Counted from the first letter of the stretch, positions 26,230-35,435 are shown. The stretch is 64,000 bases of DNA from Alteromonas naphthalenivorans (GCF_000213655.1 NC_015554.1:1736001-1800000); one strand, 5' to 3'. Translations and numbers: made by a program. The notes: a model not told the origin generated them from the letters alone.

Positions 26230-27387
26230 ATGAAGTACGACCAAGATGCTCCGCAAGGGGCTTACCTTGCGTATAATCTATCAATCAATTCAACCACTGG
26301 TAAACATGTGAGCCGCTTTCAGCGCGTTATTGAAAGTAACGAAAGATTATTTTGGACTTTGCACAGCGCAGGCTGGGCAGGTTTTGCCATCATTTATTAT
26401 ATTGGCTCGTTCCTTCACGATGTAAGGCCAATTTGGGTATTTATCATATTACTCAATGCCTATGCTGGCTGGTTGCTAACTATACCATTGCGATACGTTT
26501 ATCGCTGGGCAAGAAAACAGTCGCCGCTGAACATGTTGATGACAGTGATAGCGTCTTGTTATTTGATAGCGTTATTGTGGGCTGTGGTTAAAAATATAAA
26601 CTATTGGGAAATTTACAAGCATGGTTACCGGCCTGATGCTTGGTACATGTATTTTACCAATACAATTAACTCACTCATCATGGTGGGGTGTTGGAGTGGT
26701 GTTTACTTCGGCATAAAAAACTTCCAGATGTTACAAAAAGAAAAGCAAAATGCCCTTAAAGCCAGCACTATGGCTCATCAAGCGCATATAAAGATGCTGC
26801 GTTATCAGCTCAATCCTCACTTCTTGTTCAACACGTTAAACGCAATTTCTACCTTAGTGTTGTTAAAAGAAAACGATACTGCAGAGGCCATGGTCTCTCG
26901 CTTGAGCGACTTTTTACGCTATTCTTTAGATAATGACCCTATTAAACGAGTACCTTTAGGCCAGGAAATAAAGGCCTTGCGGTTATATCTTGAGATTGAA
27001 AAAGTACGATTTGATGACAGATTAGAAGTAGTATGGAATATCGATGAAGAGTGTGAGAATGCACTTGTTCCTAGCATGATATTGCAGCCTATTATTGAAA
27101 ATGCTGTTAAGCACGCCATCTCTAAAATGGAGAACGGTGGTCAAATTGCGATAACAGCCCGCGCGTTTGGAAACGATTTACTCATGGATGTGGCTGATAA
27201 TGGGCCCGGTGCCAACATTGTAGATGGTCAGTTAAGCCGTGAAAATGGTGTTGGACTGGCAAATATTAAAGAAAGATTGCATTCACTGTATCAACGCAAT
27301 TTCGCATTTTCGATTGAAGATAATCAGCCGTCGGGTGTGCGGGTTCGAATTCGTATTCCCTATGAAGTAAAGGATGTATGCGCATGA
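26230..27387 (+). CDS. LytS-type sensor histidine kinase
   Basis: 385 residues. Four transmembrane segments at roughly 50-180, then a His_kinase (PF06580-type) phospho-acceptor domain with QLNPHFLFNTLNAIS, where the His is the phosphorylation site, and a HATPase_c domain with ILQPIIENAVKHA (N box), DNGPG (G1) and NGVGLANIKERL (G2). The 5TMR-LYT domain of classical LytS is not evident, so the membrane part is of another type. Overlaps its response regulator gene by ten bases and is surely its partner. The signal is unknown. Confidence 0.92.
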   Translation: MKYDQDAPQGAYLAYNLSINSTTGKHVSRFQRVIESNERLFWTLHSAGWAGFAIIYYIGSFLHDVRPIWVFIILLNAYAGWLLTIPLRYVYRWARKQSPLNMLMTVIASCYLIALLWAVVKNINYWEIYKHGYRPDAWYMYFTNTINSLIMVGCWSGVYFGIKNFQMLQKEKQNALKASTMAHQAHIKMLRYQLNPHFLFNTLNAISTLVLLKENDTAEAMVSRLSDFLRYSLDNDPIKRVPLGQEIKALRLYLEIEKVRFDDRLEVVWNIDEECENALVPSMILQPIIENAVKHAISKMENGGQIAITARAFGNDLLMDVADNGPGANIVDGQLSRENGVGLANIKERLHSLYQRNFAFSIEDNQPSGVRVRIRIPYEVKDVCA

Positions 27388-28211
27388 CAAAGCAAGTAAT
27401 TAAAACCTTGGTGGTGGACGATGAGCCACTCGCCCGCCGTGGACTTCGCGCTAGGTTAGAACGTCATGACGACATTCAGGTACTGGCAGAGTGTCAAAAT
27501 GGGCTAGAAGCGGTAAGTAGCATTTCACAACTTCGCCCTGACTTAGTCTTTCTTGATATTCAAATGCCTGGGCTAAATGGTTTTCAGGTAATTCATAAGC
27601 TACGAGAGCTTAATCAACCTATCCCTATGGTCGTGTTTGTTACTGCGTATGACAGTTATGCGATTAAAGCATTCGATGTGCATGCTCTAGACTACTTGTT
27701 AAAGCCTGCTGACGATGAACGCCTTAAAGATGCCCTAGTAAAAGTGCGAGAATACTTCGCTACACAGCATCAAGATGAACAGTCAAAACGTTTGGTAAAT
27801 TTGGTTGCCGAACTTACTGGCGACGATTGCGAAGAAATCTTGCGTAAGCTTGCCAATGGCGAGCCGGTAGAAACTAACCCTTATCCAGATGTTTTAGCCA
27901 TAAAAGATGGTTCTGAAGTCACTAGGGTGAACGTACAAGACATACAGTGGATAGATGCTGCGGGTGATTATATGTGTGTTCACGCATTAGATGGCATGCA
28001 TATTATGCGTAAAACCATGAAAGAGCTTGAGCAAGAGCTTAACCCTCAATGGTTTGTTAGAGTACATCGTTCTGCCATAGCCAATATTCGTTTCGTGAAA
28101 AAATTGGTAAGCCACATTAGCGGTGAATATCACCTTATTTTGCAAAATGACACCGAACTAAAAGTTAGCCGTAGTCATAGAGATAAAGTAAAAGCGGCTA
28201 TGAAAATGTAA
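27378..28211 (+). CDS. LytTR-type response regulator
   Basis: 277 residues: receiver at ~5-120 (VVDDEPLARRGLRARL, phospho-Asp in LVFLDIQMPG, Lys in DYLLKPA), a linker, and a C-terminal LytTR DNA-binding domain (~175-277) with DIQWIDAAGDYMCVH, RKTMKELEQEL, RVHRSAIANI and LILQNDTELKVSRSHR. AAGGA lies before two possible ATGs (27378 and 27384). LytTR regulators bind direct repeats. Co-transcribed with the kinase; a terminator follows. Confidence 0.93.
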   Translation: MRMTKQVIKTLVVDDEPLARRGLRARLERHDDIQVLAECQNGLEAVSSISQLRPDLVFLDIQMPGLNGFQVIHKLRELNQPIPMVVFVTAYDSYAIKAFDVHALDYLLKPADDERLKDALVKVREYFATQHQDEQSKRLVNLVAELTGDDCEEILRKLANGEPVETNPYPDVLAIKDGSEVTRVNVQDIQWIDAAGDYMCVHALDGMHIMRKTMKELEQELNPQWFVRVHRSAIANIRFVKKLVSHISGEYHLILQNDTELKVSRSHRDKVKAAMKM

Positions 28212-28269
28212 GGCTAAAAGCTTTGGTACCATAGCTACAAACTGGCTATGCGAACAGTAAGATTGACGA

Positions 28270-28297
28270 AAAATGCCCGAGAAATCGGGCATTTTTG
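28270..28297 (+). terminator. Terminator after the LytS/LytTR operon
   Basis: Stem AAATGCCCGA / TCGGGCATTT, loop GAAA, followed by T-run. Preceded by A-run, so may work on both strands for the converging pfkA. Confidence 0.85.
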
Positions 28298-28393
28298 TGT
28301 TTACCAATATATTAATTCAACTTTTTGATATATATGGATAATATTTGGTTACGCATAACTATTTTGGTGGTGTATTACCCAATTAGCTTTATT

Positions 28394-29389
28394 TTAATAG
28401 CGCTCATTCATGATGGTGAGCATGGTTTCCATACTGGAAGGGTTTAGGGGTTTATCCTTCTCCCATGTTTCCGTTAAGGCAATTTCACTCGGCGTACCAT
28501 TAAGTTCACCTACCATAATACCGTTGGTGTCACTGCCCACTAAACTTACCGCATAGGTGCCTAACTTAGTGGCAAGCAACCGGTCTTGACTCACCGGTGA
28601 ACCACCACGCTGAACATGCCCTAGCGTTACAGGTCGAACTTCAGACTGGGTTTTTGATACCAGTTTGTCGGCCAAATCGTTAAGTCCACCAGGCCACACA
28701 TTTTCAGCTACCACTATGATAAAACTAATCGCGCCTTTGAGTTGCCTTCTCTTCTCAATTTGCTCCGTAATTTTATCCAATTCTGCGTCACAATGTTGAA
28801 AGGTTTCTGGCAAAATAACGTAATCGGCCGCCGAGGCGAGGGCGGAATTTAGCGCAAGAAAACCGGCATGTCTGCCCATCACTTCTACAATGAAAATACG
28901 TTCAAAAGCGTCTGCGGTGTCCCTCACTTTATCGATTGATGAAACAACGGTATCGATAGCGGTGTAATAACCTATGGTAGCATCGGTGCCAGCCACATCA
29001 TTATCTATAGTGCCGGGAATACCAATGATTTGACCGTGCCAGAAATCAGCTAAGTGATCGGCGCCTCTAAAAGACCCATCGCCGCCAATCACAATTAGGG
29101 TATCAATCTCTAGTTCTGTTAGGTTTGTGGCAGCAGTTTTCGCACCTTCGTCGGTTTTGAAAGGTTCACAACGGGCGCTGTGCAGCACGGTGCCCCCTTG
29201 CTGAATGAGGTTGTGCGTTGCTTGAAGCGCAAGTATTTCGTACTCTTGCTCAAGTAAGCCATTATACCCATGCTGATAACCAAATAGTGTAAATCCGTGC
29301 CTTTCACAGGCTATAACAATAGCTCGAATACAAGCATTCATTCCTGGTGCATCACCACCTGATGTTAGCACTGCAACGCGTTTAGACAT
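28394..29389 (-). CDS. pfkA: ATP-dependent 6-phosphofructokinase
   Basis: 331 residues from the MSKR start (an ATG two codons upstream is the alternative). Motifs: LTSGGDAPGMNACIRA (ATP site), GGDGSFRGA, PGTIDNDVAGTD (catalytic Asp), GRHAGFLAL and GHVQRGGSP. The GGDG glycine at the nucleotide site is that of ATP-dependent rather than PPi-dependent enzymes. It phosphorylates fructose 6-phosphate in glycolysis. Compared with E. coli PfkA (320 aa) it is a few residues longer. Convergent with the LytTR gene. Confidence 0.93.
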   Translation of the reverse strand: MSKRVAVLTSGGDAPGMNACIRAIVIACERHGFTLFGYQHGYNGLLEQEYEILALQATHNLIQQGGTVLHSARCEPFKTDEGAKTAATNLTELEIDTLIVIGGDGSFRGADHLADFWHGQIIGIPGTIDNDVAGTDATIGYYTAIDTVVSSIDKVRDTADAFERIFIVEVMGRHAGFLALNSALASAADYVILPETFQHCDAELDKITEQIEKRRQLKGAISFIIVVAENVWPGGLNDLADKLVSKTQSEVRPVTLGHVQRGGSPVSQDRLLATKLGTYAVSLVGSDTNGIMVGELNGTPSEIALTETWEKDKPLNPSSMETMLTIMNERY

Positions 29390-29584
29390 ATTCATATCCT
29401 TTTCTCGCCTACTTATTGTCGCCTACTTATACGCCCCATTGAAAAGATGTTGCTACTCACATGGCGCTTCACCGTACCGTAACATGGTTAAATCAAAACC
29501 ACATCGCCAATCAAAACTAGTTGCGCATGTAAGTTTTATGTACGACATTCCCAAATAAAGCTGGGTACATAAAGAACCTTCTAC

Positions 29585-29914
29585 TTAGTAGTCTTTGGCC
29601 GGCAAACTTTCCTTTTTAACCGCAGCTTGTGCCTTTTTACCAATGGCTTGCTGCTCTCCTTTACAAATAGTGTCGTAATCATCTCGATAGTATCTGAAGT
29701 TTTCACATTCACTTTCATAACGTTTTTTCGCTGACATAGCTTGTTGGGGATAGCGGTTGTCATTCATCACTTTCGACAAACTTTTGCATACATGTAATTG
29801 GCGATTTACTTCTACAATGTCTTCACAAGGTGGTGTTTGGCTGCACCCATTAAGTGCTAAAACTGAAAGTAGGCTAGCAAGCGCACAGATTTTTTTAGAT
29901 TGGGTTATTATCAT
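29585..29914 (-). CDS. Small lipoprotein of unknown function
   Basis: 109 residues. A lipoprotein signal ends in LNGC with Cys24 lipidated. The mature part has Cys-rich, Lys/Glu-rich helix-forming sequence (CEDIVEVNRQLHVC, SAKKRYESECENF), with four cysteines able to make disulfides in the periplasm. The ATG overlaps the TAA of the response regulator gene by one base (TAATG), so translation is coupled. Not recognised; the coupling suggests a role linked to that regulator. Confidence 0.7.
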   Translation of the reverse strand: MIITQSKKICALASLLSVLALNGCSQTPPCEDIVEVNRQLHVCKSLSKVMNDNRYPQQAMSAKKRYESECENFRYYRDDYDTICKGEQQAIGKKAQAAVKKESLPAKDY

Positions 29915-31557
29915 TATGTTGTTCCCATAAAAGTGTCTAAGTCATTGCGAAGCGTGGAGTATTTTTCTTCGTGTTGAGCCTTTAGTGGCATGTCGTCAAT
30001 GAGTTTATAAAGTCGACGGCATTGTTTAAATAAATCAGGATCTGGCTTTTGGTTCTTGCTTAATATTTGTAATAAGCACTGCAGTAAGTTGAGCGCTACA
30101 CCTGTATTTACCGGCGAAAAACCTTGCGCAAGAGCAAAAGAGTCTTTTGCTTTTTCATATTGTCCTTGTTGATAAAGCTGAATGCCTTCACGGTTAAACT
30201 GCTGATAATTTGTAAGATTTTGTTGGGCTTTGGTCGTCTCAGAATGCAATAAAAAGTTGCTGTTGGAATCGAATTCTAAATTCTGCTGCTTAATAATATC
30301 TTGAAGTTGTAGTGCATCTTCATATTCACCAAGGTCGTACATGACTTTAAGGCTATCTGGAATAAATGCGATTGGCGGCGTGGTGTATTTTTCGTCTATA
30401 GCAGCTTGTGATTGCGCCAAGTTCTTTTTTGCATCCAGCATTTTTCCATCAATAGCATTAACTCGGGCGTTAATAATGCTGCCAAAAATACTGACGTCAA
30501 AATCTTCATCTATTCGTAGTATGTTTTCATCAAACTTACCTCGTTGCAGGGCAAGTAAAGCCTCTTGTTGATAGCGGTTTCGTGTACGTTTGTCATCTGT
30601 ATATTCGGCGACATCAAGCAAGCTTCGAATAAACCCACACCAATGCAGGCTGTTTTGATGCACGGTTCTTTTCGATAAATCCCAAATGGCCAAACTAGAG
30701 GTAGAGGCTAAAATATAATCGTTATGGTTTCGCGCGATAGAGCATGCACTAAAATGCCTAGGCAACGAAAAGGGCGAAAGTTTTATAGCCTGCTTGATAG
30801 CAGAAATTGCAATTTCGCCTTGGTTCTTTGCATCATTGGCTTTCGCCAATACATCATGCGCCTCGGCATTAAACCGGTTGCGTTTAATAATATCCTCGGC
30901 AATACCTATGGCTTTATCGTATTTTTCTGAGGCGAGATAGGTTTTTGCCAACGCAACTTTGGCCCAAATTATTGGCTTTCCTTCTAAGTAGGGCGAAAGT
31001 ACGTCCAACGCTTTGTCGTATTGCTCTAGGCGCAAATACAGTTCAACCAACAACTGCTCACAGGTACCTTTGTAGGGCGATGGGGTACCAATAAGATCTT
31101 CACACAAATCGATAGCATTGTTGATATTTTCATTGGCCACCTCTTGTAATACTGCCCCTAAAAACTGCCGTTTCTGCCAGGCACGGGTAATACGTGTTTT
31201 AAGTTGTACTTGCGAAAAAGGCTTAATAAGATAATCATCAGGGCGTCGCTCAATAGAGCCAAGTACCACAGGGCGCGCACTATCAGCGCTAATTAATATA
31301 AACACGGTGGTGGGTTTAATTAAGCGTTTTATTCTAAGCTCTTCAATAAGCTCGAAACCGTTTTTCTTGTCTACCCCTAAATGAAGATCGCAAACAACAA
31401 TATCAAATTTTTGCTTTTTACAAAGAGACAGGGCCTTTTCCGCAGAAGATTTAGTGACAACGTCACTTGCACCCATGGAGTGTAATAATCCACGAAGCAG
31501 TAAGAGAAAAGGGCGTTGATCTTCAACAATAAGCACCTGCTTATCCGAAAAGTTCAT
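29914..31557 (-). CDS. Response regulator with TPR-rich C-terminal region (paralogue 2)
   Basis: 547 residues, the same length and order as the protein encoded at 11858-13501. Receiver at ~5-125: VEDQRP, phospho-Asp in IVVCDLHLG, ISADS, LIKPF. From ~150 on, TPR helices (KYDKAIGIAEDIIKRNRFNA, YEDALQLQDI), ending in REGIQLYQQGQYEKA and SPVNTGVALNLLQC, the same terminal block as in paralogue 1. No output domain beyond TPRs. ATG start. Coupled to the lipoprotein gene. A kinase partner is not adjacent. Confidence 0.87.
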   Translation of the reverse strand: MNFSDKQVLIVEDQRPFLLLLRGLLHSMGASDVVTKSSAEKALSLCKKQKFDIVVCDLHLGVDKKNGFELIEELRIKRLIKPTTVFILISADSARPVVLGSIERRPDDYLIKPFSQVQLKTRITRAWQKRQFLGAVLQEVANENINNAIDLCEDLIGTPSPYKGTCEQLLVELYLRLEQYDKALDVLSPYLEGKPIIWAKVALAKTYLASEKYDKAIGIAEDIIKRNRFNAEAHDVLAKANDAKNQGEIAISAIKQAIKLSPFSLPRHFSACSIARNHNDYILASTSSLAIWDLSKRTVHQNSLHWCGFIRSLLDVAEYTDDKRTRNRYQQEALLALQRGKFDENILRIDEDFDVSIFGSIINARVNAIDGKMLDAKKNLAQSQAAIDEKYTTPPIAFIPDSLKVMYDLGEYEDALQLQDIIKQQNLEFDSNSNFLLHSETTKAQQNLTNYQQFNREGIQLYQQGQYEKAKDSFALAQGFSPVNTGVALNLLQCLLQILSKNQKPDPDLFKQCRRLYKLIDDMPLKAQHEEKYSTLRNDLDTFMGTT

Positions 31558-31704
31558 TTTTCATCCAATGATAACCATGACACTTTAACTACTTGAGAGG
31601 TTCTATATATGATTGTTTAAAATACCGATAAGGGCAAGAATAAGCTTAAGAAAAACATTATCTTGCCGACACTATAGGTATGAATTTTAAATCTTCCTAT
31701 TTTT

Positions 31705-32235
31705 GTGTCTGATAACGATATAAATGTAAATAAATCCATAGACCCCAGTATGGCTTGGGAATGGAACGGTACTCTGTCAAAAGCAGCGGGTAATGCCACG
31801 CTTTTTGCTTTGTATTTGGCAATGCAACAAAGTGCACTTGCCGACACTATATCGATAGAAAGCCCAAACGAAGACGAAGCCACTAGTGGTATTACACAGC
31901 GGCTAGAAGCACTTAATTTCTACCGTAGAGCACCACTTTGTGCGAGTGAGTCAGATTGGTTGCACATGAATCGATTGTCTCAAACAATAGCGCATCAAGT
32001 AGCACTGCATGAGCCCATATCACTGCAGTTTGACGAAGTACGCCTTCACAATGAAATGCACCCAGTACCTCTTGCACAAACGAATGACGCCAAAAAAATC
32101 AGCCAAGATATTATTACGAACTGTTCGTTAGCCACTCAAAAGCGCATTGCCGCTACTTATTCCACTTCTATTGATGAAGACAACACAATGCTTAGTGACA
32201 TTATTGAGCAGTCTGAATCCTTTCTTGCTGCCTAA
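31705..32235 (+). CDS. Conserved-type protein of unknown function (possibly VC2046/SO_2500 family)
   Basis: 176 residues, GTG start without a clear SD. No signal or membrane segment. Visible features: MAWEWNGTLSKAAGNATLFALYLAMQQ near the N-terminus, FYRRAPLCASESDW in the middle, and an acidic C-terminus. Size and character recall the gammaproteobacterial VC2046/SO_2500 family, but this is from memory and weak. It is divergent from the TPR response regulator and precedes trhO. Confidence 0.6.
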   Translation: MSDNDINVNKSIDPSMAWEWNGTLSKAAGNATLFALYLAMQQSALADTISIESPNEDEATSGITQRLEALNFYRRAPLCASESDWLHMNRLSQTIAHQVALHEPISLQFDEVRLHNEMHPVPLAQTNDAKKISQDIITNCSLATQKRIAATYSTSIDEDNTMLSDIIEQSESFLAA

Positions 32236-32321
32236 CTGGAAATTTTAAAACTGGTTTGATATAGTGCGCGCCGCATTTTTGCACTGGTTTTACGTTCCAA
32301 CTAGCAAAGGTAAATACTACT

Positions 32322-33317
32322 ATGTCTAAATATATCGTTTGCGCGATGTACAAGTTCGTCGCGCTTGAAAACTTCGAGGCCATGCGCCAACCACTATTAA
32401 CTGCCATGGAATCTAATGGCATTAAAGGTACGCTTTTACTTGCCAGCGAAGGCATTAATGGCACCGTTTCAGGCACGCGAGAAGGTATTGACGGATTACT
32501 CCAATATCTTAACGCCGACGAGAGAATTAATCCTATCTCTTGTAAAGAGTCACTTCACGAAGAACAGCCTTTCTACCGCACCAAGGTAAAACTTAAAAAA
32601 GAAATCGTCACCATGGGTGTTGAAGGTATCGACCCGCGTAAAACCGTAGGTACGTACGTGAAACCTAGTGACTGGAACGCGCTAATTAGCGATCCCGACG
32701 TCACCGTGATAGACACCCGTAACGGCTATGAAATCGAAATCGGCACTTTCAAGCACGCTATCGACCCAAAAACGGAGACTTTTCGCGAGTTTCCAGAATA
32801 TGTCGCTAAAACATTAAGCCCAGAGAAAAACAAAAAAGTAGCCATGTTTTGCACCGGCGGTATTCGCTGTGAAAAATCTACGGCCTATTTAAAAGAGCAG
32901 GGGTTTGACGAGGTATACCATCTGGAAGGCGGTATTCTTCAATATTTAGAAGATGTACCAAAAGAAGAATCACTGTGGGAAGGTGACTGTTTTGTATTTG
33001 ATAATCGTGTGGCTGTGAATCACGATCTTGAAAAAAGTGACTATCATCAATGTTATGCCTGTCGCTTACCGATTACAGATGAAGACATGCAAAGTGAGAA
33101 GTATGAGTCTGGCGTAAGCTGCCCGCATTGTTTTGGTACCCATACAGAAGATCAACTTTCTCGTTTTCGTGAACGTGAAAAACAAGTTAATCTTGCGAAG
33201 ATGAGGCAGCAAGAACACGTGGGTACAGAGGCGCGGATCACCATGGAACAAAAGCGTGATGAAAAAGCCCGTTTGCAACGTGAACGCGCGTTAAAAGCAA
33301 GAGAAAATCAGGCATAG
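32322..33317 (+). CDS. trhO: TrhO, tRNA uridine-34 hydroxylase (rhodanese family)
   Basis: 331 residues. An N-terminal acylphosphatase-like domain ([17 protein letters not shown]) and a rhodanese domain (~125-225) with VIDTRNGYE and the active-site loop [11 protein letters not shown] (Cys177). A C-terminal zinc-type segment has CYACRLPI and CPHCFGTH, then a basic tail. TrhO (YceA) makes 5-hydroxyuridine at tRNA position 34 using prephenate-independent O2 chemistry, the first step to cmo5U; CmoM (8362-9123) acts later in the same modification pathway. Confidence 0.93.
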   Translation: MSKYIVCAMYKFVALENFEAMRQPLLTAMESNGIKGTLLLASEGINGTVSGTREGIDGLLQYLNADERINPISCKESLHEEQPFYRTKVKLKKEIVTMGVEGIDPRKTVGTYVKPSDWNALISDPDVTVIDTRNGYEIEIGTFKHAIDPKTETFREFPEYVAKTLSPEKNKKVAMFCTGGIRCEKSTAYLKEQGFDEVYHLEGGILQYLEDVPKEESLWEGDCFVFDNRVAVNHDLEKSDYHQCYACRLPITDEDMQSEKYESGVSCPHCFGTHTEDQLSRFREREKQVNLAKMRQQEHVGTEARITMEQKRDEKARLQRERALKARENQA

Positions 33318-33379
33318 ACACTACTCAATAAGGGCGTTACACTCACCCTCTATGTAGTTGCTAAAAAAAGGGAAAGCGT

Positions 33380-33622
33380 GTGACCGCTCAACTTTCAGAC
33401 GAAAAAATTGAAGAAATAAAGAAAGATTTTACCTTCTTCGACCAAGATGGTAATGGTCAGATTGATTTAACGGAGTTTATCGAGTTATTAACCGTTATTT
33501 CGCCAAAAACAAAAGCCAGCCATGTACAGGAAGGTTTTAAATTAATAGACAGCAATAACGACGGCTATATCGACTTTGAGGAATTCCTTGAGTGGTGGCA
33601 AGAGTGTTGGTGGGAATATTAA
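33380..33622 (+). CDS. Small EF-hand calcium-binding protein
   Basis: 80 residues, GTG start with AAAGGGAAAG upstream. Two canonical EF-hand loops, DQDGNGQIDLTEF (~22-34) and DSNNDGYIDFEEF (~59-71), each with Asp/Asn at 1, 3, 5 and Glu at 12. This is a complete paired EF-hand lobe, like half a calmodulin. The C-terminus is Trp-rich (EWWQECWWEY). No signal peptide, so presumably cytoplasmic. Role unknown; might be a calcium sensor or buffer. Followed by its own terminator. Confidence 0.88.
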   Translation: MTAQLSDEKIEEIKKDFTFFDQDGNGQIDLTEFIELLTVISPKTKASHVQEGFKLIDSNNDGYIDFEEFLEWWQECWWEY

Positions 33623-33637
33623 TACTAACTGAATGTT

Positions 33638-33668
33638 AAAAAAGCGAGCTTTTAGCTCGCTTTTTTTA
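33638..33668 (+). terminator. Terminator after the EF-hand gene
   Basis: Stem AAAAAGCGAGCT / AGCTCGCTTTTT with a short loop and a following T-run. Confidence 0.88.
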
Positions 33669-33756
33669 TAGTAAAATTAACGGTAATAAAGTTGAGAATA
33701 CAACCGGCACGGTTTACTCACGTTGTCGTTTAGAAAAAAGGGTAAGGACTTTTAGC

Positions 33757-34497
33757 ATGAGCTCTGAGGTAACAAAACGTCTTAATAAATATATCAGTGA
33801 TACAGGACTGTGCTCACGACGTGAAGCTGATAAATTAATTGAGCAAAATCGAGTTACCATTAACGATAAGCTGCCTGAGCTGGGCACCAAAGTTGCGCAA
33901 GGCGATAAAGTGAAGGTTGATGGAAAGCTTGTTAAAGCGGTAGCCGAAGATAAATCAGACCGCATTTACTTGGTATACAACAAGCCCATTGGCATTACCT
34001 GCACTACCGAGCGTCATGTGAAAGGCAACATCATTGATGCAATCAAGCACAAACAGAGAATCTTTCCAGTAGGCAGACTTGATAAGCCATCAGAAGGATT
34101 GATTATTCTGACCAGTGACGGCGACATTGTGAATAAAATTCTGCGCGCTGAAAATTCCCATGACAAAGAATACGAAGTGACAGTTAACCAGCCCATTAGT
34201 GAGCGTTTTGTACAAAAAATGGCAAAAGGCGTTCCCATTTTAGGAACGGTAACTAAACCGTGTAAGGTAAATGCTCGTGGTAAGTTTCAATTTTCAATTA
34301 TTCTAACCCAAGGCTTAAACCGACAAATCCGTCGCATGTGCGAGTTCCTCGGTTATGAAGTTACCAAGTTGAAACGCACGCGCATTATGCATCTAGAGCT
34401 AGGTAACTTAAAGCCAGGCCAATGGCGAAACCTTACTGAAAAAGAGCTTAATCAGCTAAATAACGCCGTACAGCAATCGTCTAAAACAGCAGGGTAG
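33757..34497 (+). CDS. rluF: RluF, 23S rRNA pseudouridine-2604 synthase
   Basis: 246 residues. An N-terminal S4 RNA-binding domain (RLNKYISDTGLCSRREADKLI) and an RsuA/RluBEF catalytic domain with PVGRLDKPSEGL (catalytic Asp109), GVPILGTVTKPCKV and GLNRQIRRMCEFLGYEV, all close to E. coli RluF. It lacks the long basic C-terminal tail of the E. coli enzyme (290 aa), as many marine homologues seem to. Modifies U2604 of 23S rRNA. Last core gene before the accessory block. Confidence 0.92.
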   Translation: MSSEVTKRLNKYISDTGLCSRREADKLIEQNRVTINDKLPELGTKVAQGDKVKVDGKLVKAVAEDKSDRIYLVYNKPIGITCTTERHVKGNIIDAIKHKQRIFPVGRLDKPSEGLIILTSDGDIVNKILRAENSHDKEYEVTVNQPISERFVQKMAKGVPILGTVTKPCKVNARGKFQFSIILTQGLNRQIRRMCEFLGYEVTKLKRTRIMHLELGNLKPGQWRNLTEKELNQLNNAVQQSSKTAG

Positions 34498-34535
34498 GCG
34501 ATGCTATTAGAGGGAGCCAGTATAGAAACACAATA

Positions 34536-34596
34536 GTTACTGGCCACTTCATAGTTTTGTAATAGCAAATTGTCCGCCGTGTGAAGTGCAAGTAAC
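34536..34596. repeat. Inverted repeat between rluF and the accessory block
   Basis: Arms GTTACTGGCCACTTCA and TGAAGTGCAAGTAAC pair over ~13 positions with a one-base bulge around a 30-base loop. No T-run, so not an ordinary terminator. The outer polarity (GTT...AAC) is opposite to that of attC sites. Confidence 0.55.
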
Positions 34597-34679
34597 CCTT
34601 GATAAAAAAACTTCGACAGGCGATTCAGTTTATCTTTAAAACAGTGACTAAGTGGGGTGAGAACATATTTAACAGAATG

Positions 34680-35036
34680 TTAGGTGTTCCCTTTAATCAA
34701 ATGCAAAACGTCACTAATTGCTGACTTTAACAATAGACCTACACAAGACAACAAGCTTTTAAAGGCCATAATAACCAAAGCAACACCAACCAATGAATCT
34801 ACAGGTATAAAAGTAAACATGTAAATAGCCTGCCCAAGCACAATGCCTATAAAAATGCTTTCGTAAGAAGCATGCCGATCAACAAGCATTATAAAACCTG
34901 CCAAGACTAGCGCGCCAGTGTAGTAATAGGAATCTGAGCTCCAAGGCTCAATTTCACCGATAAAATAGGGTGAAAAAAATAAAATAGCAGCACCAAGCAG
35001 GGTTGATACAAACAAACTTAAAAGAAACTGTCTCAT
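34680..35036 (-). CDS. Small polytopic membrane protein, unknown
   Basis: About 118 residues from ATG 35036, which has TAGGGA eight bases upstream; an in-frame ATG 21 bases earlier lacks an SD. Four hydrophobic segments: FLLSLFVSTLLGAAILFF, YYTGALVLAGFIMLV, IFIGIVLGQAIYMF and VGVALVIMAFKSLL. No recognised family. It is the distal gene of the minus-strand accessory array. Confidence 0.65.
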   Translation of the reverse strand: MRQFLLSLFVSTLLGAAILFFSPYFIGEIEPWSSDSYYYTGALVLAGFIMLVDRHASYESIFIGIVLGQAIYMFTFIPVDSLVGVALVIMAFKSLLSCVGLLLKSAISDVLHLIKGNT

Positions 35037-35096
35037 TGGCTTTTCCCTATTAGCCATTATTTGAGTAGATGACTTTGAAAATTTTTAATCGTGAGT

Positions 35097-35435
35097 TTAA
35101 TTCCCATAACCAACAGTAAGATAAAGGTAAGAAAAGTATAATCCCACGGCTAAATAGGCCAATGAAAAAAAGCTATTAATACCCCATACACAGTACCAAA
35201 ATTTACCGAAGAAGAAGGTGGCTCTTCTAAACTTAGCATTTACTAAAGCTAAGGACGATGGGATTAATAGGGTGGCAGAAAACCCAAATAAAGGAACAAT
35301 AACAAACATTTATACTAAGCCTACCGAACTAGCGGCAGACTCGCTTGATACCGGAGTTATGATAAATATTGACCAGTACGAAACTACTAGAGCAACGAGT
35401 GCGCTTATTAAGCCTAAAATTTGAATGCTACGCAT
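35097..35435 (-). pseudogene. Membrane protein gene interrupted by an in-frame TAA
   Basis: Starting at ATG 35435 with a strong SD (TTTTTAAGGAAGAT), the frame codes 41 residues with one transmembrane segment (LGLISALVALVVSYWSIFI), stops at TAA (35312-35310), and continues in the same frame directly with ATG (35309) for 70 more residues with two or three hydrophobic segments (SATLLIPSSLALV, WGINSFFSLAYLAVGLYF). Read together it is a ~111-residue polytopic membrane protein. A nonsense mutation is the simplest reading; re-initiation at the adjoining ATG (TAAATG) could still give a second polypeptide. Family not recognised. Confidence 0.6.

Noticed and set aside
26230..28211. Classical LytS/LytR autolysin control
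   Set aside because: The kinase lacks a recognisable 5TMR-LYT domain and there are no lrgAB/cidAB-type genes nearby, so only the domain class is claimed.
35218..35424. Plus-strand ORF of 68 codons
   Set aside because: It is antisense to the interrupted membrane gene, which has a strong SD; no SD or family features for the plus-strand reading.
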